Source: Penelope pileata
Taxonomy: Eukaryota > Chordata > Aves > Galliformes > Cracidae
Length of the DNA: 64,000 nucleotides
Direction: 5' to 3'
Assembly: GCA_013396635.1 (NCBI GenBank)
Contig: WBMW01001713.1
Coordinates: forward strand, 390,078 to 454,077
A program made the position numbers and the translations under genes. The notes beneath the pieces were generated by a model, which was not told the origin of the DNA, did not search any database, and saw nothing but the letters and a program-made list of their open reading frames with translations. Positions 49,401 to 61,400 of the stretch are shown here, piece after piece. How positions within the stretch are numbered: the stretch's first letter is position 1; each line of letters begins with the position of its first letter.

Positions 49401-52400
49401 CTGAAACCCCAACCCAATGAATGGATCAATTTTACTGTTGCCCCCAAACAAATTATCTGTTTCGATTTCTCATTTTTGTTATAATTCAAAGCACTAACAA
49501 TAATAAAAAAAAAAAAAATCAGCTTTGCAAGCACCATGCTGCAACTCTAATCGAGCAGCATCAGTTTCATGGAAGCATAGTTTTGCTATGAGCTTCATTA
49601 TCAAGCACAGCAGAGCAAGTAAAATGAAGCTCAAGTTTGCAGAGCAGCCGACCTGGGTAGCCCAGCTGACACACACACTGCTTCTGGAAGCCAGACTGGC
49701 CAGAGCCAAGCTTCATTTACTCCACACTCCTTCATTTACACAGTGAGGATGAGCCAGGTGAGATCTGCCGTGGCACAACAAGTCCTACAAAGCCCAGGAA
49801 AAGCCCTTACCTCGCAGAAACACTGAGCACAACGCGCTGCTTTCCACTACGCCTGAAGGGGAACTCCACTCGGTTTTCCCCTGGCAGCCCTGAAACATCA
49901 GCAGCTATTTCAGTTCCCTTAACAAATCCCAGCCACACACTGATAAGGAACTGAAGATTTTCAGCACTACAGTGGGTAGCTGGGCATGTCAGAGCAACCC
50001 AAATCCAACTGCTCGTTCTGTGAATGCTCTATAAACTTAGAACTGTATTAAACAGTCTGGGTGGTTTCACTCCCAGCATGAATTCATATTCAGCACTTCC
50101 CCTCCCCAGAGGCAGGTGCAGAAATTGCTCAGCAGTCAGAAGTGCCCATGGCTGCACAAACCCAAGCAGAGATGCACGACCCATACAGAGGCTCGCTGAA
50201 GGACAGGGCTGCTGAGAACTGTCCAAATTCGGGCACTGCCAGAAGGCTCTCCTCCTTCCAAAAGGGAGTCAGGAAGTAAGTGGAGGAAGTTATTCAGTTC
50301 GGGTAGAAAAGGTCAATTTTCTATGATAGGAAACTAAAAAGAAAGTGAAATGCACTCAACATCTTTAAAATAAGTTATTACTAAACATTAAACCTTCCAA
50401 TAGGTGGAAATGCTCACAGCCAGAAGGAACTCCAAAACAACACTCAGCAACCACTATGATTTTCCTCAAAATAGAAGTTAACCTGAACAAAAATTCTTAA
50501 TGGCTTAGTACCCAAGTCCTGTATTTTTCAGAAGCATTCTTGAGCTGATCCAGGGGAAGGCAGCAGGGAACACGAACACCACAGGCACTGCACAGACATC
50601 TACTGCAGATGTAGGGGAGAAGGGGGCTGCTCTGAAGCCCCCAAACATCGCACCCAGGAGAGCACTCACATCTGCAGCTCAGTGCTGAGCAGAAGTTACT
50701 GCACGATATAGAGGGTTGACAGCTTGAAAAAAGGATCTTCCCTCCAATTCCTAAGAGCAACCACTAACACTTGCTGAAACAGCTTTATTAGCAAGTTTGA
50801 GAGGCTCTCTGGGCACAAACCCCTTACAGCTAGCAAGCTTTGCCACAGCTTGGCTTTTGCAAGATGATTTAGAAATAACTCTGACTTCCCTGAACTGCTT
50901 TGTAGACAGTAACTACATCACTACGATCTGTCAAAGGGAAATATGGCAACGTCAGGATTGTGTACAAACTGAGGGATTGTACAGCTGAGTACTGGGCTAC
51001 TTGTGGATAAACTTCATCTTTGACATTTTCTCCACTTCTTAATTCAACATCACCCAAACCTAACAGGCTCCAGTTAGCAGCCCAATGTGTCATTTCCTGA
51101 AAGGGCAACTGGATGGAGGCAGGACTTCACTCTGCTAGACGGAGTCTGATATCAGTTTCTTATTTGTGCATAGAATTTACTTATTTACACATGCAACAGA
51201 TATGCACTTTTTTTTTTTTAATAAAGCAGCTTTGTTTTTATTGATGAAATCCTTACTGTTCCACACCTGCCAGTGTTGCCATGTCACGTAAATGTCCGTG
51301 GGCTTCAAGTGCTGGAGCCGCTTGCTGTGCACACTGGCAGGTTTTGGTGATGTCAGCTCCCAGCGGCCAGCAAGAGGTCTTCAGGCTGAGTCATCCACTT
51401 ACAGGCACCACATGCCTTTTGCCCTGACAGTACAGCCTTCATGCACTTCGCAATGATTTTCCTTGAGAAACACCTTCAGCAGACATCTTCCTGTCATTTC
51501 GATGTGATAACGAGCTTAAAGCCTGTTACCACCCTTACAGGCAGCTGAAGGCAGAGTGCAGCTGACTTCTTGACCAGTGGCTTTATCAGGTTATAGCTGC
51601 AGATCAAAGCCACGCAGTCAATTAATTCAGCATCAACACAACTCTGCAAGTAAAAAAAAATAAAAATTTCTGCAAGCAGATCCTAAAAGCAAAACAGTCA
51701 CTACCTGCATCCAAACCCTCTCCACAGGAAATTCTGCTCTGGGACCTTCTGCTCCCACCACAGGCAGGTGGCAAGGTGAGAAAAGGGACAGAACAGGATT
51801 TTTATTTCCTACTTTTTATTTTCTCTTCTCCATCTCCCCCCTTTCTCCTAGTCCAGGCCCTATTAGAAGCAAGTCATAATAATTACCTTCAAAAAGCAAC
51901 GACCAAAAGCAGCTCTTTTCCCAAATTTGATCAGAACTGACAGTCCTCATCTCTGCAGAAGAGCCTAAGCACCCTCAGTCAGCTTCACTCAGACTCAACT
52001 TTTTTCCTCTCTGGTTTCGTAGAAGCCAGAAAAAACTTCCTCTGACCCCAGATTTGAGAGAGATGTGTCCAGAAGGCAAAAGCTACTCCAAGAGAACTTC
52101 CTAGAGGCTTGCCCTCCTCTTCAGGGGCTGGAAACACAAGTCTCCATCCCTGCTCAAGGAGTAACTGGGCAGTATCAGGGCTAGCTCTTGGAAAGCTCAG
52201 CTGAGTTTTATAAAGGTAGTTTTAAAATATCAACCACGGTGTTTGTTAACGTTCCACCCTGACCTACTTGTTGCCTGGAATACTGTTTCACTGGAGACAT
52301 ACAGGAGAAAACTCATCTCTGCGTGGATGTTGCTCATGGGTAAGGGGACGACAGAAGCACAAAGCCTCCACCCATGCTTCCCTTCTCTTCTCCACGAGCT

Positions 52401-55400
52401 GACCGTGCAGCTCCTGAGCTAACCACGACCGTGCTTTCACTAGACAAAAATTAATAACAAATCACCAAAGGGCCAAAAGCAGCAACTATTATAAAAAGCA
52501 TGCTGAATGGACAAATGGAGCTTTTAATACTTGTGGCACAAAGACATAGAATCATAGAATGGTTCAGGTTGGAAGAGACCTTAGAGATCATCTTGTTCCA
52601 ACCCCCTGCCATGGGCAAGGACCCCTCCCACCAGACCAGGTTGCCCAAAGCCCCATCCAGCCTGGCCTTGAACACTTGCAGGGAGGGGGCATCAACGACT
52701 TCTCTGGGCAACCTGTTCCAGTGTCTCACCACCCTCACAGGGAAGAATTTCCTCCTTATATCTAAATCTACCCACATGATTTTTTTTTTTTTTTGAGTAC
52801 CTTTAAATGGAACACTTCATCTTTTTACCAGCATCAGGAACACAGCACTGACTGACAACAGGTCAGTTTTGCAGCTGACCTGAGGATAAGTCAATGGCAA
52901 AATGTTTAACATAGATCGTACTACCTATTTGTAGACTAGAAAGTTCATACTAGCCACTGGACAAGCAATCTTAAAGGTGCAATGACAAAAAGAGTTCCAG
53001 CTTGCCTTGCAACCCACTCAGGCTGCTCCCTTAGAGCTCTGCAGGTTTTTGAGGGAAACACCCCAGAGCTGCGCTCGCTCCCAGTCCCCAGCAAGCAGCC
53101 TTCAGCGAGCACACCGCAGTGCTGAGTTCCTACTGCCCCCGAACCAAGTGAGACAGGAGGGGGGCACCTGAACCTGACTTTCCATGGTAACTCCCCAGGA
53201 GGTTTTGAAGGTGAGCAAGTAACAAAAATGCTTTCTGAACAGTTTTATCCCTGCGACACTACCGTCCTGCGCTCTCCCTGATTAGAGGGCACACAACACC
53301 AAGGTTCAGCTGTGAGAAACACTTAGCAACACTGGTACTCATACATTACATTACAGTTACCGACTTACAAAAATTTTCTTTTGTGTTAAGTGCCAGCAAA
53401 ACACAGACACTATATGTAAGCTAACAATATTTAACTTCTTTTAATAGCTTTTGCATTATGAAAAACATGTCTGGAATTACGGAAAACAAATCAGGGCACT
53501 CAGACCAGCAGGTCCCCGGAAAGTTCTTCCCCTCCGCACAGAGGGCATCCCCTGCGGCTTGAGAGGAAGCTGAGATGCTATGGCCTAATGATTCTCTGAT
53601 CCTATCAGGCCAGGCTGGATGGGCAGCCAGCCCATGGCAAGGGTTGGGGCTGGGTGGGCTTTAAGGTCCCTTCCAACCCAACCATTCTATGGTTCTTTGA
53701 TTCATTCTATGATTCTATGACTCCCTTCCTCCCAAACTGCCTCCAAAATCACCCCTTGCACAGTAGCAAATGTGAGCAGGAGGAGGAAAAAGAGCAAATA
53801 CCATAGATAGCAACACCACAGGTGGCAAAAACTCCAATTAGGATGAGCAGCCCCTCACCCTGGGCTCAGGCTGAGCACAACACGTGCAGCAGCATTCAGT
53901 GCTCCGAGCAGGCACCTTCCAAGCACTGGGCTCCACGTCTCTATACTCAAGACCTCCAAAAGCAGAAGGCTTAAAGCAAAACTACTGACACTTAAGTTAT
54001 CCGTTGAAGCAAGTTTTTGCCCAGCCACATTCATTTTGTTAACTCGCAATTATGTAATCATAGAAATAAAATATATCCACACAAATATGTAACTTACATA
54101 AACAGCCTGTCGTGAGAATTAAGACATTTTCCAATGTGAAGGCATACTGCAGGGTTTGCACAGCTACGACAAGGCACACTCACACCACATCTGAGGACAA
54201 TTCTCATTGCAAGCTGCATCGCAGAAATTATTTGAGTCTCTACCTCGGAGCTAAATGCAAGCAGCACTGCGAAAGCAATGAAATGGTATTAAGGCTGAAC
54301 ACCAGTCAGGAAAAATTCTATCAGCCATTCATGATAATTAAATGGGTACGAAGTGCATCATTGCCAACAGCTTACAGAAGCCTCAGCAGCAGCTCCCCTT
54401 CCTTAGTAACGCACAGCAGATGGGATCACCTTTCCAGAGAGAAACCTGTCACCACCCAGCAGCCACAGCTGCATGCCCGACCTCAAGCTCCCACCCCACC
54501 ACACAGTTAAACAGTAACTCACCTTTCCTGCTTTCCAATTAATGAATTAGCTAGGAGCAAGCTTCCGAGCAAATTTATAACTTCCACAGTTAACCCTGCT
54601 CTTGGGGATTAAACGTTTTTATAAAACTCTTTGTGTTTCAAATGTACATCTCAATACCTTGGATACAGAGCTATGGAGAACCCTGCCCTCAAGCAGTCCC
54701 CGCAGAGCAGAACTGCTCGTTGCAGTCACTTCCCCCCTGCAACTGCTGAGGAAAAGGCTCCCTAGCAATGGGTAAGACTTCCAGCCTGAAGAACAAACAA
54801 ATGGAAGGGGTACCTCACCTTTTGGCATCCTTCTCCTCACCTGCTGTTATTCCTGACAAACATTAGTGCTGCTTGCTTCTGAAATCCCTGGAGGCAGACA
54901 CCTGGTGACCCCAAAGCTGCCTGTCCCAGTGACCCTGCCCGTCCCTTTGCACATGGCACTGTGCCTTGCTGGACAGAACCACGGCGTGCCGTGGGTCCCT
55001 GCTCCACCAAATCCCTCAGCACACACTACAAGGTCCATGCAGCCTTTGTCAGTTGGGGGAGAGGCAGGGACTGTCTTCACTTGCTTAGCCCAAGAAGATA
55101 TTTTCTTGCTCCATGTGCAGCAAAGATTCAGAGGAGATCGTGCCAGGAAAAGATTCAGCATGTCACTGCATCATGAAGGGTTCTCAGCATCTGTGCATGC
55201 TGTGCCTGCTCAGCTCTGGCATTTCACCTCACAACCACATGAACTTGGACTTGTCACCATACAAATGTTTTGCATGTAATTATACTGTGCATTCAAAACA
55301 AGTTTGAAATTAGAACAGTTTTGGCACGCTGTTTCAGCATTTGACAATAAAGCACAGGAATGACACGAATCATGCTGCTCTAACCCCAAAACCTGAGATC

Positions 55401-58400
55401 CGTTTGCTCAACAGCGCTTTCAGCCATACAGATAAGACCTTCTGCAGCTGAATCCCTCCAGGCTCAGAGACCTCCCTCAAACACAAGATTCTTTTGGGCC
55501 ACAACTGAAAACCAGGACCCTAGGATAGCAGCTTTTAGTTTTGTAGTCCTTAAAGAATTATTCTGGGAGTTAACAGGAACAGTTACATGTGATATGTACA
55601 ACTTTCCTTAATGCAAAGGGTACAGAATTTTACCTGAATTTGAGACAGTATCTCAAAACTTTGAATACACAATGTAACGTTACAGGTAGACACCAAGCAT
55701 TCCTTCAGCGCTCACTTCTACCCAGCAATCTATGGGGGAAACTACCACAGTAGTCTGCAGTTGCCCAAACAGCATCAGCAAGCATTTGACATCTTTAAAA
55801 GATGAATACTGAAAAAATCTTTTGGGATAGTTTCAAGCTTTAGAGGTTATTGCAGTTTTTGAGATGAAAACCAGCACAATTCCCTACAGCTGCCTGTGCC
55901 CCAAGCCCTGCAACTCCTACAGCTTCAAAACTCGGTCTCTAAAATGAAATAGTATGGGCACATACAAGCCAGGTGGAAAAACTGCCAGAAGTTCTAATGT
56001 GCTCTATGTGAAAAGTGTCCAAATTAAGGTATTCTGCATTAACTCAAATAAATACTACAATCCTTATTAAGCACTTTATCACTTCTTTTCTAGTTAAAGA
56101 TTTTACGCACAGGTTCAACTTAATGCATACTGATGGCATTAAGACAAACTGAAATACCCTCCAGATTTGAATTACAAGCTTACCCAGTATCTTTCAATCA
56201 TTTCAATTATAATCATTAACCCATACAGAAAAACAGACTTCCCTGAATCTCACTTTTATCCACGCTGAAATCACATTCCCTCTGGTTTCTTAGCAGCTGG
56301 ATGTTGAAGCTCAAAGAGCTGCTACAGTATTCATAGTTGTATATACAACATATACCCACATGCATATTAAGTGTGAGAAACTATTTGGAGACTATTCTTA
56401 TTGTCATTCATAAAATCCAGACCTGTTTGTGCTTTTTTGTTGTTGTTTTTCCTGGGGAACAGCTGGCTGGATCAAGCCCTCCTCCTTAGGAGTTTTGTCA
56501 CTGCATTGCCCTCTGCAAGTACTTACAATGCTTCAAGACAGACAGCTGGCATCTAGTCAATAGCCAAGAGAAGTCTTGTCTCAGCCTTCTTTCTCCCCCT
56601 CTTCACAGGCACAGATAGTTAACATTTCTGTTTTTAGTCATTATGAGGCTGGTCTGGAAAGTACCCCAGAGACCCCCCTCAGTGCCTCACGTGCAGCTCC
56701 AGTTGGGAGTTCAAATGCTCAAAGGCACCGCCAAGAACATAACACTGACTGCAGAAGGAACTGAAGCTGGAGTCTGTCAAAGGTTCCTTGCAGGCTAAAG
56801 GAAACCCTGGTTTAAAAAAAGATTATCACATGGTCACAGCTGTTTGACATACAGCAATAGCCATGTGCTTTCCTCAAATCACAGCAAGACCAAAATGGGA
56901 CATGGCAAAGCAAATTCCAGGAGACTTTCATTGCAATAGAAAAAAGTAGCAGAATTTCTAGGACTATCAGAAAGAGGACAGATAGTCTTCCCACCTGATT
57001 TACCACACATTCATCCACTTCATCTCCTGACATCAGCTGTAGGGAAGGCAGACTGCTGTGAATAACACTGTACAGACCATGTGGGAATCCAGGGAGCCCC
57101 TGCAACAGGCTGGCTCTGAACCAACTGCCCTCAGCAGCAGCCTGGTCAGACAAACAGCTGTCATCAAGGCACCAAGGAATGCCAAAGCAGGTCTTGTACA
57201 AAGCCTCTTGATGCCCCAAAGGTATGTTTTATTGTATCCAAATGAAGAGTCTCCTCTCTGTATAAGGTTCAGTGAATTTAAGACGTTTTTCCCAAGTTCA
57301 TTTGGCAGAACTAGCCTTAAAGGTTTCACTGGAAATACATTCAGAATGAGTTTCTCACTTCCTAACAGCTAGAGAGCAGCTTTGAGACAACACAGCCACA
57401 TCATGAGTGGGGCCAGACGGCTCAAAACAGACAGTGCTTCAGAGAGGGGGGAAAACACACAGTATCAACTTACACATACCAATAGTAGATGAAGCAAAAG
57501 AAGTGTTCAATAGGGCTGAGCACCAGAAGGTGTTTTCAACAACACAGACAACAAAACTAAAGCATGAGAACTAGACTACTGATGTATTAGAGACATAAGT
57601 ACTTTCAGAAAAATGACCTTTTTTTGCCCTAAAGGTGGAAAAGAAAATTAACTCTAGCAGGACTCCTAAGTACCTCAAGGGTATCTCTGATTTGAGTCCC
57701 ATCAGTGAAATTCAGCCTGTTGCCCACGGCAGTGTAACAATCCCAAGAGACTCCTCCTCAGCCTTCTGGTTCCTTACGATAATCCCTTGGGTGCGGAAGC
57801 CAGCGTGAATAATCCGAGAAAAGTCCTACTGGAATACAGAAAGAAAAGAGAGCAGGCCTAACGTTACTCAGAAAGCCCTGATTCCATCCCAACTCATAGC
57901 ATTACATTGGTCTGAGAGGGTAGCTGTGGATATAGCTTGGGGAAACTGGAACACACAGGGACTGCTTAAGCCATTTCTCACTCATTTGGTTGCTTAGGAA
58001 GTCCCCAAGCTCATGATCAGAACAGTTCTTCTTAAATTCAAGTGGGAAGAGCAGCAGTGCCCAGGCAAGCCTAGGAACAGGACCTAAAGGCAATGCTGGG
58101 AGCAGGCAACAAAACCAGCACAGCTCAAAAAGAACTTCAACAGGACACCAAGTTCAACAGCTCGAGTACTTGAGAGGCACGTACAGAACAAAAAGCCACC
58201 AGCCCTCCCTCCTGCATGAACCAGCGAGGAACTGCAGCCCACGGGGCAGAGCCACATCCCTCAGCACCCCATGGGTGCTCAGTTAGCCCTCCACTCCTGT
58301 GGACTGCAGCAGGATGAGGAAACAGCTAAGGTGCCCTTCCCTCAGCCCTCCCTGCACCCAGAAGAACTTGTTTTGTTCTAAGCACCACTGGAGCCTGTGA

Positions 58401-61400
58401 CCTCCCTGGTAACACATTAAAAGCACAGGACCAAAGTATGCAATTCTACCAATGATTTTAAGGAAACAGGTCTGTGCTTTTACTCCCCCCTCTTGCCTGA
58501 TAGCCGCTTTATGGCTTTCAAGTGAGATGAGGACAAGCCTCAAGTTCAAAGCAAGAAAAGCAATAACTAATGTCCTCCCACATACACTTCTTACCTGCTG
58601 CTCCACCACTCCTTACTGATGAGGCTGCTCCTACACACAGGCCTCTGTGGCTGCCATGAAGACTCAAGAGCAGTGCTGAAGGACCCCAACTCCACAACCC
58701 CCAGCAGCTCCTCATCCAGCAAAACCAGCTGCTCCACCACAGCAAACCTATCCTCCTTCCCCAGCCACCACGCAGCCTGCAATCATTCCTCTTCCAGCCT
58801 GAGCTCGGCTGGCTGGGCAGGAGCCAAGGCACCTTTCCATCAGGTCCCTGCCTTCTCTGGTCAACCTAGGCGATGCTAAACTGTGACTGCAACTGGGAAG
58901 CATCTTGATGTCCAGAAACACACGCAGCAGCCAACACTGCTGAGAAGCAGGGCAGCTCCATGTTCCATAGAGACAGATTTAAATGAATCTCTAGGTTGTC
59001 AGACATAGAAGTCAGTGATATGAATTCAGTGCCCAGGTCAGCTTATTCAGAAGCAAAAAAAGATCTCATTGGATTGGGTTACTCGTTATGAAACTGCTAA
59101 ATGGAAGATAATCTCAGGACAAAAGATTCTATGAGTGGCTTGAATATCATGGTATGCTTTACATTGAGTACTTAAAATAGCTAAGCATTCATTAGTGGGC
59201 AAGTGCACTGAAATGAAGAAATGCATAAAAACCTTCCAAAAGCCTGTATTCAGGGGAAGGGGCAGCCTGCTGAAGGTGCTGTGTGCAGTGTACGTAGCCC
59301 CATTGGCACTGCAGGGAAGCATCACCTGCTCTCACTGCCACAGCAGAACCTTCTCCTTTTCAAAAAGGATCAAACTGCGCAGGAATACGCAGGTTAGAAC
59401 AAGAACCAACTGCTGCAAGAGCCATCCCTATAACCAAAAATGAATAAATAAATACAGCTGTAGCTTTACTTACACTAACCTGCACTTCTAGGTCACTGGA
59501 ACACTGCTTTGCAAGTAACCTCAGTGCAGTAACAGCATCTGCAATGAGCTGTGCTCTGCAGCAACAAAAGAGGGAGACTCAGCCAAGACTGAAAGCTGGG
59601 GTACTGTTTGTGGCAGTGATACCAGCCAGGGGAAGGCACGCAGGGCTCACACCTCCTAGGAACCAGGGCATCAGTTCCTAGTGCTACAGGTCAGCGAGCG
59701 CTTAAAGACAGGGAGCACTGCGTCATTAGAAGCTGCAGTCTCACCCTGCCCTCCCTCTTAGTGCCTCATTCCAGCTGCACACAACCTCACCCCTCTTGTC
59801 AGCACCTGTGGTAATGATGAATGGGATGGAGGAACCTCCTCACATTAAACTACACAGACAGAAAAACACAAAACAAAAAAGCAGTCCACCAGAGACCTGG
59901 CCAAAAGCATACACCATCAAACCAGCGCTGAGGGGAGAGGGTGAAGGGAGGAGGAGAGCTGCTGTCAGGAGCAGCTCTCTAGATGGCCTGACTTTTGTCA
60001 AGTATTAAGGAAGAAGGGCCAAGCTGTGACTGTTGCAGCGCTGTCCCCCCACCTACACTCACACAGCCACCACCCTGCCAGCTGCTCCAGATGAAACGGG
60101 CCCACCACCTGCTGAACCACTCCTGCGTTCAGATCCTCATGGGATTCTGTCCCTCTGCAGATAGTTAAATCTTGCCAAAACCATTTGAGAAAGAGAGACA
60201 GCTGACAGGCAGGGTATTCACACAAGCCTTCAGACCCCAGGAAAAAAACAGGGTAAGAGCTACAGGATGGTGTGACCTCAGCACAAGTTGCCCCTGGGTG
60301 GCAGGAGGATGCTCAATAATGCAAAATCCCCTCCGGGGGAATCACTTAACACTTTTTTTATTCTAACTTTTTACTTCATAGGTCACCACAAAAAGCCTGT
60401 AGATCTGTAGTAAACAGTCACCATCATCAGTTTCATTTGCCTTTTTAAACTGCTGCTCTCTCCTGAAGTGTTACTCATACTAAGCATTGGCAGTATCTCT
60501 AGTCACAAATTCTAGAAACAGCTTGTATGGAGAAAAAGAGACAAGAAAAGGAAGGGAGACCTTCCCTTTGCTTTCCCCCAGAGAAAACACCATGCTAAGA
60601 GGTGTCTCCTGAAAGGCCAATGCGGTTTTCTGACCTCTCTGCTACTCTTCCCCTGCTTAAAATCCAAGAGTAAACAATGTGTGAAAGTACCATTAATCAT
60701 TGCAGAACATTAAAAAGCCACAGGGACAACTTCCCAAGACCAATGGGACACGAAGACAAATGGCTAAGGACTGCAGACCTACAGCAGTGAGGTCTGAGAG
60801 ACCCCAGGGCAGTCAGGGCCGCAGCACCCGCCCCAGAGAGGAGCTCTGGGGGCTCCTGGCCACAGCACATGGCAGGAAGATGAGCGTGAGTTAAAATACA
60901 GGAGGTTCAGACTGAGTGCAAAGGAGCTCTCTTCCACAACCACGACAGTAAAGCAGCAGCATGGGCTGCCTCCAAAATTAGGGGCTGTCGAGACCCGGCT
61001 GGATCAAGTGCTGAACAAGCTGGCGTGGCACTGGAGCAGGAGGCCAGACAGGGACATCCTGAGGTCACCTCCAGCCCCAGCGCACGCCAGGCAGCACACT
61101 GCAGTTACACATTACTAGACTGCTAGCACTGAGGTTACACTCACTTCTTCCTCCACGTGCTCTCAAGACAGCCAACCAACCGACTCTGCCCGTCTTCTTG
61201 GGACTCATTCTGAGCTTCAAGCAGCACTGGTTTGTGCCTGTCAGGCATTGACAAACACCAATTCTACATCATCCCAACCACAACACGCTCACGTGGAAAG
61301 ACTGCAGCACTAAATTACCTCTGCTCCTGCCCTCCTCCATTAACAGTGAAGAAACTTTGCAAGAGGTGTGTCACAGATGGGCAGACAGCAAAGGAGAAAC

